Shown here one piece after another: positions 34,540-46,879 of a stretch of DNA of 64,000 bases. The number at the start of each line of letters is the position of its first letter. Within the stretch, counting starts at the first letter, position 1. Source of the stretch: Seriola aureovittata. Its lineage: Eukaryota > Chordata > Actinopteri > Carangiformes > Carangidae. The notes under the pieces are model-generated. The model was not told the DNA's origin and did no database searches. It saw nothing but the letters and a program-made list of their open reading frames with translations. The stretch spans positions 26,286,160-26,350,159 of the forward strand of contig NC_079378.1 in the NCBI RefSeq assembly GCF_021018895.1. Direction: 5' to 3'. Position numbers and translations under genes: made by a program.

Positions 34540-36110
34540 GTAAAATAAGCCCACAGTTCAACCCAGACATCAGCTGCATCACTCACACAGACATTAGACA
34601 CTCAGTTTAATAACTAATAGAGGTTATTAACTGATAAGTTAGAATTTAGTAGTCTCAGGCTCATTTAATCATTCGTGAGTTGTAATTTACTGTTGGGTAT
34701 GAAATCAATTGTGAGTGACCCTTCTGTATAGTAGAGACTGTATGTGCAGGCAGGAAGTGGCATCCTTACAAGAAGAGTTGCTCCATAAAGCAAAAAGAAA
34801 ATCAATTCCCCCCATATTAAATTTTGCCTCTAACTGTACTTTATGACTGGCCATTTATAAGGGGCCTGTCTGTCTTGTCATTCAGCATTAGATTAGATTT
34901 AGATTAGATTAGATTAGATTAGATTAACTTTATTAGCATGTGGTACTATGTAGCTCTGTATATATAATATTACTAAATAATAGTACGCAGCTAATCAAAT
35001 TTTATTTATTTAGCATATGTAATGCATATCTGCCCTCAAAAACACATCAAAAGCAGAGAGTACTGTCAAGGTCACAAAGTTTGGTGCAAGTTGAAAAGTG
35101 AATTGAAGCTACAAATAACAATGATATCATATTCAGTAAAGGTAACGATAGTACTGGCTTAATATGACGGCTGTTGTACAGCCAATGCAAACCTACTCAC
35201 AGACATTGAAGGAATTATTCAATAGTTTTCGTAAAAATATTGTGTCTTGTGTCAGGTGCATTTGGTATGGGTTTAGGTTAGCTAAAGACTGGAAGCAGGA
35301 TGAAACAGGTATCCTGGCTGTGTGAACAAATATACTAACCAAAACTGAAAGCTTTGTGGGCAACCCTGTCTGCCAGAATTTATATACAACTAAACTGCAA
35401 CAGCAAATGTTTTGGGTGGATGGTGAACATGTAAAGTGCTTAACTGTCACAGAGACCAGGGTTGCAACAGCAACAGCACTTTGGTTAAGGTCAGGGAAAT
35501 GATGATGGTTTTGGTTAAATGTAGATAAACAGATTGTTTCTAAAGTAACTGTGAACATTTTCTGTATTAACCCAGACCAGTGCTGTAACAGTCTAAACAG
35601 AACCATAAATCTGTTTAATGATGCTGGAGTCACTACAGGTTGAGATTGTACTGCAAGATTGCATATTATGGTGGAACATTAAGGAAATGTAATTCAGTTG
35701 CACTTATGTTTCCAAGAAATGTATTTATTGTTGCAGTTTAGTTGAATATAACCCCAATTTCTAGGAAGTGATCTCATTTTATATTCAAATGGTCAAAGGT
35801 CAATTTCAATGTTACATCATAATGTTCTGCAAAAACATTTCTGGACATTATTCAATGTGGTAACTCAGGAAAGAGAGATTGAGACCATATTAACTGCAAC
35901 TTGGCTGGTTGGCGAAGGCAAACAAACGCCTAGTAAGTCTAGTTTTATAGCGACTTTGGTGCTGGAACATTTTCTTGGCAAACAACATCCTGAGCAGTGA
36001 CTGTGAGCAACTCCCAGAAGTCTTACTGTCACAGTGATGTTGCTGGGTTTAGTATTTCCCACGTTGTTGAATATCCCTGTAAGATCAGAGAAACTTCATC
36101 TTGGCTTCAG
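34540..36110 (+). other. ptprf-like intron, no gene
   Basis: It contains an ATTAG pentanucleotide repeat (about 34886-34926). A 146-codon minus-strand ORF (35633-35193) has no motif I know; I treat it as chance. The rest is unassigned. Confidence 0.55.
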
Positions 36111-36802
36111 ATCCTGTACAACCAGCAGAGTGTGGAAGTTCAAGGCACCCTGTAGAGGAAGCTAATCACACAACTGTAACATTCTGGATTTTCGTTATGT
36201 TTCCTGTTTTATTTTGTAGTGTTTACCTCTTGTGTCATTTCAGTTTCCTGTGTTTTCCTGCCTTCCATCAACCACACCTGCGGCCTCTCACTCACCTGCC
36301 TCTGATTACCAGTACCATCCCTGTCTATGTACTTACCCACCGCCTCCTCATGCCTTTGCCAGATTGTCTTTGTTTCCCCCGTCATCAGACCCTCTTGGAT
36401 TTACTGTGTGTTCTCAGCAATTTTTGAATTTTGCCTTTCGTACTCAGAGACTTTGCCTTTTTCCTGTCTTTTTTTGTAAACCCTTTTGAATACCTTGTTT
36501 GTGCTTTGAAGAACATTAGTAAAGACAGTGATTTTTATTTGGAACCTCACTCAGTTTCCTTTGTTTTTTCTCTGCACCTGAGTCAAAGCCTTATCAGAGC
36601 CGTTACAACAACTGCAACCAGATACTGATTATTCTTTTGTGCTGATGAGCCGGGGGAACAGTGCTGGCGGTCTCCAGCAGCAGGTTTCCATTCGAACAGC
36701 TCCAAACCTGCTGAAGATGAAACCTGTTTGATACCAACACGATGAGGAGGGTGGTAAAGTGACCATCAGTCCGCCCAGGGTCCCTGCTGGAGCCCCTATC
36801 AG
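36111..36802 (+). pseudogene. ptprf: ptprf-like exon b, two stops and a solo LTR inside
   Basis: Acceptor cttggcttcag, donor AG|gtctgt. The first part (36111-36174) begins ILYNQQSVEVQG. After the LTR the frame resumes at 36613 in the same codon with QPDTDYSFVLMSRGNSAGGL and ends GAPIR, the rest of the FNIII repeat. An in-frame TAG is at 36153-36155 and a TGA at 36729-36731. Joined phases agree with exons a and c. The exon cannot encode a full-length receptor in this allele. Confidence 0.8.
36175..36607 (+). repeat. Solo LTR (433 bp) inserted in the ptprf-like exon
   Basis: Starts TGTAACATTCTGG, ends GAGCCGTTACA, with 5-bp duplications acaac at 36170-36174 and 36608-36612. A poly(A)-signal-like attagtaaag occurs late but no perfect AATAAA. 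Family not assigned; TG...CA with 5 bp fits gypsy-type integration. Confidence 0.88.
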
Positions 36803-38644
36803 GTCTGTTTCGTCTGTATGTCTGAGGGGAAATCGTACAAAAAAAAGGATGATTTGTGATTTCAGCAATGATTCTGAAGTATCCTCTCTCCTCTCTCTCA
36901 GTTTGATTTTAGAGTGACAGAAAGTAATTAAGACTGGCTTTATATGAAAGCAAATAATAGCTGTAATGATACTGGAGTGTGAAATTTAAACACCTGTAAA
37001 TTCTTAAAGTTGAAATATAGGTATTACTCAATTAAAAGCTTTGAGATATTTTACTTTGAAATCACCATTCTGCATATATTTATTTATCTATTTATTTGAT
37101 ATCTCTTCTTTCAAGTTTAAATTTGGTAAACAATTAATTTTTTGTTGTTTTTTTCCCACCACACTGCAACAAGTTCCACACAGTATGAATTGATTGGACT
37201 GGTTTGTCTCAGCCAGTTGCTCAGTTCATGGTAAACTAAGATAATCAGTTAGACTTTCATCCTGACAGCTTTCATTTTAGCTTTTCCTAACAATTCACTA
37301 TTAGCTCATGATGTTGTGTAAAAGATACTGGGAGCCAGCAGACAAAATAGATGAAAATATCTCTTTTCTGTTTGTTGCTTGTTTGCTAAAGTTCTTATTG
37401 GCCTTTTACTTTTTATTGCACTTAGAGTAATAGTTCAGTGATAGTTGTCATCAACTCGAGTAATCTTTGAGTTATCTTTACTTCACCTTGTCACCTGGTT
37501 CTGTGTCCAGATCTTCTGCTGTTCACACTAATCATGACATTTAACCGATTAAAAATAAATAAATAGATGATTAATTTGTTCTATGCTTGCAGCCTATATA
37601 TGGCAAAAGGTAAATATGCCAAGATACTAGTCCAGGGCCTGGTGGTAGGGGACCACTGTGCTGGAAGATTGTCACATTTTTATTTTTGCTTCAGTATGGA
37701 AGTATGAAGTACCTTTAATGGCTGATGTCTGAGTTTCAACAGCCATTAGAGGTCCGGTTTATTTACTTCTTGTTCTGTTCCAGCTGTTCCATTATATGTT
37801 GCAACAGATAGTTCTTTTAGGTCAGAGTAGTTTTAAGAAAACAAAACATTCAGTCCCTACAATGCAATGATTACAATCCATACTCACATGATCATTTTAA
37901 CAGTAACCTCACTGCCACTCCCCAGCACTCGTCTAATACCAGCAATTATTTTAAGGGTTGAGCTTTAAACAACAATTAATCAGCCAAGACATCCCTGTGC
38001 AGAGGCTGCATTTTAGTAAAAAGTTATTTTTTATTACCCAGCTCAGTCAAGAAGACAGGCACTGTAAAAATATTTGGCCTTAATTGTGTTTCAAGTGTTT
38101 GTTTCTCTGTAGAAATGACCCACAAGTAAGCTGTAATAAGAGAAGCAGGTGGATGGAGAAAAACAAGTAATACAATCTCTACACTACCCATGTAAAAAAG
38201 TTTTAGAACACTCAAGCAGCTTAATGACAAGATTTGAGAAAATTGTTTAGCTCTGCAGATGGATGAAGTGACTGACAGGAACAAAGACTGTTTATTGATA
38301 ACATACATCAGATTCATCGATGATTTGAGGGAGGATTTGCTTGCAAACGTAACAAACAGAGTCACTGCAGAATAACTGTTCAAAATCATTTACATTTACT
38401 TGATGATCTGAACTGGGAGGACTATGGCCGATGGGGTCAAACAATGGCTGGGAAACAAGGGGGGCTGCGAGTTCTAGTCAAGCACCTTTCCCCCAATGAG
38501 TAGTGGACAAACTGTATGATACACCGAAATAGCAGAATCTCAAGCTGAATGATGTAATAACAGACATCTAAAAGCCTCGATTTTTTTCCCATACTGTGCG
38601 AGGAAAAGGGACCTGATCTCATATTTGTTTTGTTTCCCAGCAAG
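36803..38644 (+). other. ptprf-like intron, no gene recognised
   Basis: AT-rich sequence; a minus-strand 121-codon ORF (38389-38024) has no motif I know. No repeat ends with clear duplications were found. Confidence 0.5.
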
Positions 38645-39184
38645 CCCTGATATCACATGGGAAGGTTTTATCTAGGGTGTTCAACCATTTTAAAAATAAC
38701 AACTTCCTCATGAAACTCAGTGACATGTTTCAGAAAGTCAATGAACTACATCTGCAGATGAAGGGCACCAACACACATCTTCCACAGCTGGCAGGTAAAA
38801 TCACATCATTCAAAAGAAAACTGCAAGTGAAAGAGAGGAATATTGATTCATTTGAGAGCCTGAAATCATTCATCAAGATCAAAGCTGCTGAACACGGTGG
38901 TCCAATCTATGAAAACTCCTATCGCTGCCTTGAAAAAAAATTTCCAGAGGTATTTTTCAGTGCATCATTCTGTACAATATGACTGGATCCGAGACCCTTC
39001 AGTGCAATAACAGTTGCTGACTTCAGCAACGCAGCAGAGGAACAGTCCATGGATGACATGCTCTGATTCAACAATGACGCTGCAAGACATGCATTGGCTG
39101 CATTTTGAATTGGAGTGGAATACGACTACCCCCAGCTAGGCATGAGAGCCCTGACCACATTCCTTCCTTTTGCCACATCCAGGG
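38645..39184 (+). pseudogene. ZBED5/Buster-type hAT transposase fragment
   Basis: Open from 38677 with LKKFNHF-like helices, VNELHLQMKGTNTHLPQL and NIDSFESLKSFIK, then after a frame change WIRDPFSAITVADFS, a TGA at 39063-39068, IGVEYDYPQLG and LTTFLPFATS. These follow, in order, the C-terminal part of the ZBED5-like hAT transposases. The N-terminal BED and catalytic parts are missing. It lies in the intron before exon c. Confidence 0.7.
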
Positions 39185-39274
39185 TTAAATAGTTTTAGTT
39201 TTTTTGCAGTTATGTGTCTATGTATACATGGAATAAGGGTGTGTGATGCAGTTGTGCTTTTGTGTTTGATTCAG

Positions 39275-39356
39275 GTGGTACTACAAAATGGTTGTCCCTG
39301 TCACCCTGGCTTCTATGAGCAGATGGCAGAATCCTGAAGACATGGACATAAATGAG
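39275..39356 (+). pseudogene. ptprf: ptprf-like exon c
   Basis: Acceptor tgtttgattcag, donor GAG|gtgagt, 82 nt. It encodes WYYKMVVPV and RWQNPEDMDINE, matching the segment of LAR receptors just after the last FNIII strand and before the furin site (the family has a W-x-YIVVVP and a PEELELDE-type motif here). The first G completes the split codon AG|G from exon b. Intact in itself. Confidence 0.78.
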
Positions 39357-39740
39357 GTGAGTGGTGGTTTTGGTCAGTACTATAATGATGGCAAAGATAT
39401 TTTCTTATTACTAGACATGCTGATCTTCTCCAGCCATTCCCAGTTGCCTACCCCAGAATGAGGTTCACAGACCCATGTCAATAGATACTTTGCATGGTAT
39501 GCAAGATACTGAAATACTGTACATCTGGCACTCCTAGAAGCCATGACGTCTCGATTCACAATAGGACAACAGCTGGGTGTAAATAAATGAGTTTATTAAC
39601 TAAACTACTATCTACAGAGTAAATGCAAGCTGTAATAATCATAAAGATGAAAATAATAATGAAATGAGCAGTTTGATTAGTTGGCAATGTTGGGAGAGTA
39701 TATGTGTGTATATATACTATGGCTATACAGCTAATTATGT
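39357..39740 (+). other. Intron start, nothing recognised
   Basis: AT-rich; no coding motif or repeat boundary visible before the LTR end at 39741. Confidence 0.5.
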
Positions 39741-39837
39741 CTTTGGTAATTAAACCTGTCTGCACCGTTCCCCAAGTTTTCGCTGCATTTGGGTCCTACT
39801 TACCTCAAAACCCTTGACAGAATGAACCGACCAAGAA

Positions 39838-40800
39838 ATGGACCCAGCGGCCTACGCCAGCTTCATGGCTTTTTTGGGGGTGCGTCGATCCTCCCAGCCA
39901 GCACCCCTGTCGGTTTCCAGGCCCATTTGTACGCTGGCTGATCCTTTTTCGGACTCTGACCTGGAGGACCCTGACGAATCCCCTTTCTGGGGAACTCGTC
40001 TGGCTATCTTCAGGGGATTTCGTGGAGGCCACGTAAGGCAAGGTAATCATGGCTCCCGTCGCCATGGGGAGGCTCGGCCTTGGCCCTAGCCCCAGGTTCC
40101 TCGCTTCCAGCCCAAGCCAAGGTCCAGGGTCCCCAGCTTCCAGCCCAAGCCCCAGCTACCCCGGTCTCCAGCTCCTCGTTTCCTATCGGCGGTCCGGCCG
40201 AATCCTGTTCCTTGTGTCCTGTCAGTGGTCCGTGTTCCCCGGCGGCGTCGATGACTGTTCCCGTCTTTCCTGCGGTGTTGGCGGCCGCTGCTTCGTGTTC
40301 TCCAGCCCCTGACTCTGTGCTGTCTCTGGTGGTCCCTGACTTTGTGCCGCTTCCAGTGGTCCCTGACTCTGTACCGCCTCCGGTGGTCCCTGACTTTGTG
40401 CCGCTTCCAGTGATCCCTGACTCTGAGCCGCCTCCGGTGGTCCCTAACTCTGTGCCGCCTCCTGTGGTCCGGCCGATCCCTGTTCCTCGTGTCCTGACGG
40501 CGGTCCAGCCGACTCCTGCCCCTGGTACCAAGTCAGCTCCTGGTCACCCTCCAGAGGGGCGACGCCATCCTCCGGCTCGACCTACGGAGAGACCACGTCC
40601 TCGTCGCCGTCCTCCTGCTCGCCCTCCAGAGGGGCGACGCCATCCTCCGGCTGAACCTCCGGAGAGACTTCGTCTTGGCCGCCGTCCTACTGCTCGCCCT
40701 CCAGAGGGGTGACGCCATCCTCCGGCTGAACCTCTGGAGAGACCCCGTCTTGGCCGCCGTCCTCCTGCTCGCCCTCCAGAGGGGCGACGCCATCCTCCCT
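39838..40800 (+). pseudogene. Gag start and Pro-rich repeat region (second gypsy family)
   Basis: ATG at 39838 (MDPAAYASFMAFLG) lies 18 nt after the LTR. The frame closes at 40089, and an overlapping frame continues to 40712 with a nine-residue repeat (VVPDSVPPP, VVPDFVPLP and variants, about 40329-40470) and a 75-bp tandem repeat (starts 40547, 40622, 40697, 40772) giving RRHPP and RRPPARP units. Zinc knuckle and protease are not found before RT, so a deletion near 40800-40870 is likely. Confidence 0.6.
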
Positions 40801-40869
40801 TGACATCAAAACCCTTGACATCTCCTGCCTGGCACGTCACCACCCAAGAGCTGTCTGTGCTCCCTGTAT

Positions 40870-42711
40870 GCTCCTGAAAGGAAGGCCATGGAGATCTACC
40901 TTAATGACTCCCTGGCTGCAGGCATCATCTGCCCCTCTTCATGTCTGGCCGGGGCGGGTTTTTTTTTTTTTTCATCAAAAAGAAAGATAAGACTCTGAGA
41001 CCCTGCATCAACTACCATGGTCTGAACGACATCACCATTATGAACCGGTACTCTCAGCCTCTCATCTCTTCAGCCTTCAAACTGCTTCAGGGTTCCACCA
41101 TCTTCACCAAGCTTGACCATCGCAACGCCTACCAACTTGTCCGCATTAGAGAGGGTGATGAGTGGAAGACAGCGTTCAACACACCCACATGTCATTACTA
41201 ATATTTCATAATGCCTTTTGATCTCACCAAGGCCCCGCCGTCTTCCAAGCCCTGGTGAATGACGTGCTTCGAGACATGCTCAACTGCTTCATCTTCGTCT
41301 ACCTCGATGACATCCTCATCATCTTCGAGACCCAGGTGGAACACATCCATCACGTCCAGTCAGTGCTCCAGCGTCTCCTCGAGAACTCCTTGTTCATCAA
41401 AGCCAAGAAGTGTGATTTTCATGCTTCACCCATCTCCTCCCTGGGGAACATCGTGGCACAAGGCAGCATGCAGATGGAACCGGCAAAGGTCTCTGCTGTC
41501 ACCTCCTGGCCCATTCCTGACTCCCGCAAACAACTGCAGCACTTCCTGGGGTTCGCCAACTTCTTTCACCACGAACAGGTTCGCCTGTTCGTGGTGGAAG
41601 TGGACACCTCCGATATAGGGGTGGGAGCTGTTCTGTCCCAAAGATCTGGCACTGACCAAAAGCTTCACCTCTCTCCGCCTTCTTCTCTTGGCCCTGAGAA
41701 AAACTATGACATCAAGAACAGAGAATTTCTGGCAATGAAAATGGCTCTGGAGGAGTGGTGGCACTGGCTGGAGGGCGCCAAGGAACCCTTCCTTGTTAGG
41801 ACCGACCACAAGAACTTGGAATACATCCAAACAGCCAAGAGGCTGAATTTTTGCTAGGCCCGCTGGTCCTTTAATTGGTTCAAATTCACCTTCTCCTACC
41901 ATCCGGGGTCCCGCAATGTCAAGCATAATGCCCTGTCCCGGCAGTTCCAGAAGGGGGAGGATTCTGCAGAGGGATCTGCCACCATTCTTCCTTCTCCCTG
42001 TGTCATCACCACCCTGACCTGGGACATAGAGGAGAGAGTGAGGCTGGCCACCGAGGGTCAACCTGGTCCCAGCGCCTGCCCGCCAAATCGTCTGTACAAG
42101 CCCTGAGGTCGAGGTGCTGCAATGGGCCCACATCTCCAAACTCTCCTGCCATCCAGGTTTCCAGGTAACTCAAGACATCCTCCTCCAACACTTCTGGTGG
42201 TCCACCCTGAAGGAGGACACCCGCGACTTTGTCAAGGCTTGCTCTGTCGGCAACCAGCATAAACCCTCTCATCTGGCTCCAGCGGGACTCCTTCAGCTTC
42301 TCCCAGTCCCACATTGTCCACGGTCACGCGTCTCCTTGGACTTCATCACAGGCCTTCCTCCTTCCAACGACAACACAGTTAGCCGCACTGTGGTCGACCG
42401 TTTCAGCAAAATGGCCCACACGCGCCTCTGCCCTAGCTGCTGTGAGCCAAAGAGATGGCCCAGCTGGTCCTGCTTCACATCTTTGGCCTGCATGGTCTCC
42501 ATGTCAATGTGGTGTCCGACCCGGGGGCCCTGGTTCTCCTCAGTTTTTTGGAGGGACTTTTGCAGCCTGATGGGAGCCACTGCCAGTCCCTCCTCTGGGT
42601 TCTATCCCCAGTCAAACGGGCAAATGGAGATGGCCCTTCCCTGCACAGTCTCCCAGAATCCATCCTCCTGGTCGCAGCAGCTCCTATAGGTGGGGTACGC
42701 CCACAACTCCC
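40870..42711 (+). pseudogene. Gypsy pol relic: RT, RNase H, integrase
   Basis: RT has [20 protein letters not shown] and [18 protein letters not shown] (40941-41199, stop after HY). A shifted frame then has [10 protein letters not shown] (about 41290-41320) and LGFANFF; part of the connection domain is missing near 41570. RNase H follows ([47 protein letters not shown] to 41857 with a stop). The integrase N-terminal part (SCHPGFQVTQDILLQHFWW) and a frameshifted core (VDRFSKMAH) end at 42711. Several stops and shifts. Confidence 0.82.
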
Positions 42712-43620
42712 TCACCAGGGTATCTGACTCTGATACAGATGATTCATTTTCCCCCGGAGTGGAACTCTTGTCTGCTGCATGTTTTGAGCCTTGAGGAAAT
42801 TTTTGACACTTTGTAATATGCCGCTGCATTTTTGTAACATTCTTCATATATGTCTTTCCACAATATTTACACATATACAAAGACTTTCCATCTACATTAG
42901 CTTGTGTGAAATGCCTCCACACATTGGAAGGCGAACGTGGCATTTTTCTGTAGAATAAGATGACAAAAAACTTGTAAAAACACTAATGCAATGGCATGAA
43001 CAGATATATAGTTAGCTAAACAACTGGAATGGTCTTCAAAATATTTTACAATTGATGTTGTATAAATTCTTGTATGGTCACAGAAAACCGTCTTGCAGGA
43101 GGCAGAAGAAACAGCATCACATTTGAGGTAGCTAGCATCATGATAAACTCGCCTCTTAAATGGTCAATGAAATGGTGCTACCTAGCTTACATTTAGCACC
43201 TAACTTACCAGCTAGCTAGCTACTATATAAATACATTTTCATTTAATATTTGCAAGTTAAACATTAATACCATATATCAAATATATTTACCCCATAATAT
43301 TATCAAAACTTACTTGACTTTATGTAGTCCGTGGGCTCAAATGTGTGGCTTCAATCCTCCAGGGTTCTAGAAATCATCTGTGCATGTTATGGAGGAATGC
43401 AAAGTGCATGTAGGGGGTGTGGCCTCAATAGCCCTGCAGTAAGCAATGTGCTGTGTGCATGTGATTGAGGAATAGCATAGATATTCAAGTGTACTTGAAT
43501 TAAATCTGGTTCAATTTTGTAAATTTTCTGTTTATTCCCATTTATTCCCATATATTCCTGTTTATTACCATATATATTTCCATTCCCAAACTTTGAAAAT
43601 TCCTGGAATTTTGCAACCCT
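42712..43620 (-). mobile_element. hAT fragment with BED-finger exon
   Basis: The minus-strand terminus TAGGGTTGCAAAATTCCAGG at about 43620-43600 is a typical hAT end. Further in, 42943-42713 encodes MPRSPSNVWRHFTQANVDG and CKYCGKTYMKNVTKMQRHIT, then KC. This is a BED finger with C-x2-C and H-x3-C ligands, followed by a Ser/Glu-rich linker. The rest of the transposase and the other end are lost where the gypsy begins. The 42945-43590 interior is AT-rich and non-coding. Confidence 0.75.
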
Positions 43621-44149
43621 ACATGTGTTTCAGTTTTCCCGAAGGATTCCACTTTGGTTGATAAACTTATTCGCTTTTCTTTACAAATGATTGTGTTTGA
43701 GCTGTCACTGAAAAAAAACTGTTGTGTTTGTGGTCTAGTGCTATTTAAGGTTCTCCAGTAAGTTTAGTGGCAATTTCCCCTGCATGTCAGTGAACATTGA
43801 TGAGTAGCATGTAAATACGACACTAACATAAGGTGGAGATCGGGAGCAGACGGCAGTGAAAGATGTCACACACACCGACTCACACATTTGGAAAGAATGG
43901 AAACAGCTGCTCTTCTGTAATGAACCCATGACCATCTGTACTTCCCCTGACGGTCACAACCTCAAATTATTCAAATCCACTCGTGTCTAAACAGAAAGTC
44001 TAGTATCTTCCAAAGTGCAATTTTCTGACAACTAGGACAGCCGTTTCTTTTTTCTCATTTTCTTTTTTATCTATTTATTTCCAAGTAGAACATAACATTA
44101 CTTTGTACATCCAGAGAGGGGAAGGCATACAGTTGCATTCATGTTACAA
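43621..44149. other. No gene recognised
   Basis: Only short ORFs without motifs, plus a poly-T/CT-rich tract near 44045-44080. Confidence 0.5.
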
Positions 44150-46205
44150 GATATCAAAATAATAATAATAATAACTTTAAATTGTTTATTTTTATAGCAC
44201 TTTTCAAGGTACCCAAGGTCGCTTTAAAGAGTAAGAAGACACAAAGTAAATAAATAAAACGAATAAATGAAAACTAGACAAGACAGAATAAGGATGGCAA
44301 TGATGGGAGGAGATTGTAGGAGATGAGTGAGCTAGAGGCCATAGGCCTTGGTGAACAGGTGGGTTTTCAACAGTTTTTTGTAAATGTCCAGAGATGAGGC
44401 TGTGCGGATCTCTGCTGGGAGAGAGTTCCAGAGTGTGGGGGATGCCACACTGAATGCTCTGTCACTGAAAGATCAGGCTGGTGTAGGGGGTGGAGAGCAG
44501 ACCCGTGTCTGAGGACCATGGGTTCCGGGATGGGGTATGGGGATGGAGCAGGTCAGACAGACAGGTACTGGGGGGCTAGACCATGGAGGGAGTTTTAGGT
44601 GAGGGAGAGAATTTTGTACTGGATGCCGGATTTGACTGGAAGCCAGTGAAGTTGGATGAGGGTGGGGGTAATGTGATGCCAGGGTTTAGTGCGGGTGAGA
44701 ACCCTGGCAGCTGAGTTTTGGACATACTGGAGCCTGTCCAGGGTTTTGCTTGGAACTCCTAATAGGACTCCATTGCAGTAATCCAGACAGTTGGTGATGA
44801 AGGCGTGGATGAGGGTCTCTGCTACAGAGCCAGAGAGTGATGGCCAGAATTGAGAGATGCAGAGAAGCAGATTTGGTGATGGACTTGATATGTGCCTGGA
44901 ATGAGAGAGTGGAGTCCAGGATTACACCCAAGTTGTGGACTTCCAGGGGTGGGGTGATAGATCAGCCATCAATGTCCAGAAGTACTGTAGATCTCCAACC
45001 TTCTGGAGCAGGGCCTTGGGAGCCACAACCATGAGCTCTGTTTTATTGCTGTTGAGTTTGAGTAGGTTAGATGACATCCAGATTTTGATTTCATGCAGGC
45101 AGTTGACAAGTGATTGTGGGGGGAGCTGGGTGGAGGGTTTAGTGCTGAGATAAAGCTTTGTGTTGCCAGTATATGAATGGAAGCTGAAATTGTGGTGTTG
45201 GATGATATGACCAAGGGGGCGCATGTAGATGGTGAATAGGAGGGATCCAAGCACAGAGCCTTGAGGCATACCGTAGTTGACTGTGGCAGAGGTGGAGCTG
45301 AATCCTCCAATAATCCATTCGTAATTTTGATGAGGATGTCGTCTGTGCTGTGGTGTGCTCTGAAGCCGGATTGAAAGGGTTCATAGAGCTCATGGGAGGA
45401 CATGTGTTGATGGAGTTGGGCAGCCACTACTCTTTACAGGATTTTAGGATTTTCCAGGAAAAGAAGGTAGGAGATCAGTTGGTAGTTGCTGAGGTCATTG
45501 GGGTCCAGACCTGGCTTCTTGAGAATAGGAGTGAGAATTTTCAAGCTGGAAGGTACCAAACTAGATTCCAAGGAGAAGTTGATGATGTCCACCATGAGGG
45601 GGCACAGAGCAGGTGCCTTGACCAAAGCTGTGGGCATGGGGTCCAGAGAGCAGGAGAGGGAGAGCAGCAGGGGGAGCAATGCCCTGAAGCTGATGTGTGT
45701 GGAGGGCAAGTGCTAGAAGCTGCAGATGGATAGAGTCAACATTTTCCTGGAAGAAGTCCAGAAACTTATAGCGGAGGTCAGGGGCACTCGTAGGGTGGGG
45801 CTGGGGGGTGTGGGTCAAGGGGGCTAAGTAAGCCTCAAGGTGGACAGTGAGGCCACATATCTTATAGAGCTTCTCCAGTCTGCGGCCAGTGGTCTTCAAG
45901 TTATGAGGTTCTGTGGTGAACCAGGGGGTAGGGCGGGAGTCCAGGTTTTGAGGGGGGCAAGGGAGTCGAGGCTGCCAGATATGGCTGCATCGTAGTGGGC
46001 AACCTGTCCATCCACCAAGGTGTTGGGGGATCCAACCCACCGCCACAACCCTTGGAGTGAAGCTTCTGTATGTACACAAAGCCTGAGAGAGTGGCTTGAT
46101 CAAGTGACATAAATTCCTGCTGATTTTGCCATGTCTCAGTTAAGTACATTTTCAGTGATGATGTCATGGGTGAGTAGTGATTTATTGTTAAGTGAGTGGG
46201 CATTC
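44150..46205 (-). pseudogene. L2/Nimb-type LINE (APE and RT), decayed
   Basis: Read leftward. The AP-endonuclease start has LTETWQNQQEF and GFVYIQKLHSKGCGGGL (about 46150-46030). A mid region has RYKFLDFFQENVDSIHLQLL (near 45770). RT has HELYEPFQSGFRAHHSTDDI (near 45400), PQGSVLGSLLFTIYMRPLGH (45269-45210), SYTGNTKLYL in place of the usual YADDTQLY, and LLKLNSNKTELMVV. A thumb region has MGVILDSTLSF. The 3' end is a (TTA)n tail (minus, 44160-44180), as in L2-like LINEs. The metal-binding ADD is mutated (TGN), and many frames shift. The clade name is by recall. Confidence 0.72.
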
Positions 46206-46286
46206 AGCAGCATGAATGTTGCACTGTAGACAATAGATACACATACACAATAGATGCTGGGGCAGGTGGTGAGGAGATAACAATAC

Positions 46287-46794
46287 TGTCACAAACAAGA
46301 ACTTACTAGAATTAAGAGATACCTATTTCTATATTTTTATTTTGGTAGTTTCCCTCTTGTGTCTTTACTTCCTCCTGGGTGATTACCTGCTTTTTCCCTG
46401 ATGTGTGTCACCTGTGTTTTGTTATCCCCACAGTATTTATGCCCGGTTTGTCCCTTTTCACTTTGCCAGTTTGTTTCTTCCATAGTGAGTTACTTACCAG
46501 CGTTATCTTGATTGCTACTTTGAGAGAGACCTTTTTTTGTGACCCATTTCCTGAGACCTGCCTGTTCCCTGTCGGTACCTTTGCCTTGTCCTGCCTGCCT
46601 GTGTTTTCACCCTGCCCGCCTGACCACGTCTCTGCTTTTTCCCACTGGATCCATCGCCTGTCTCCATTGGGCTTGCCAGTCTGTTTTTGGAACGCTGTTG
46701 TTGGATTGTTATTGAGTTGTACAATAAACTGCCTGATTGTCAACTGCCTCTCGGATCGTGGTTTTGGGTTCTACCTTGTGTCCCGAGCCTGACA
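46287..46794 (+). repeat. Solo LTR (508 bp)
   Basis: Starts TGTCACAAACAAG and ends CCGAGCCTGACA. A TATA-like tatttat is near 46434-46440 and AATAAA is near 46721-46727. Flanking 5-mers (aatac and cttat) do not match, so it may derive from recombination between elements. Family not assigned. Confidence 0.7.
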
Positions 46795-46879
46795 CTTATC
46801 AGTTTTAATGACCCATGTTTATGTTATGTTAGATGCAAATGGAGAAGTACTGTGACAGTCATCAGTCTTGTGTAAAAGC

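Larger units (their letters stand above)
39741..42711 (+). mobile_element. Gypsy element (second family), truncated both ends
   Basis: Order: LTR 3' end (about 39741-39819, ending CCCTTGACA), candidate primer site 39822-39831, Gag start, Pro-rich minisatellite, RT, RNase H, integrase. It stops at 42711, where a BED-finger hAT fragment on the other strand begins. No second LTR is present. It shares the LTR-end block with 7356, 32402 and 49368. Confidence 0.82.

Noticed and set aside
35193..35633. 146-codon minus-strand ORF in the ptprf-like intron
   Set aside because: No domain, signal or splice context; composition is like the surrounding AT-rich DNA.
40533..40843. Arg-rich minus-strand ORFs that looked like a repeat protein
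   Set aside because: They are the reverse frames of the 75-bp minisatellite in the gypsy Gag region.
41426..42139. 237-codon minus-strand ORF
   Set aside because: Antisense to gypsy RT/RNase H, whose plus strand carries the catalytic motifs.
44500..44680. Possible zinc-finger or host exon in the GGG-rich stretch
   Set aside because: It is the 3' portion of the minus-strand LINE; no splice sites or motifs support a host exon.
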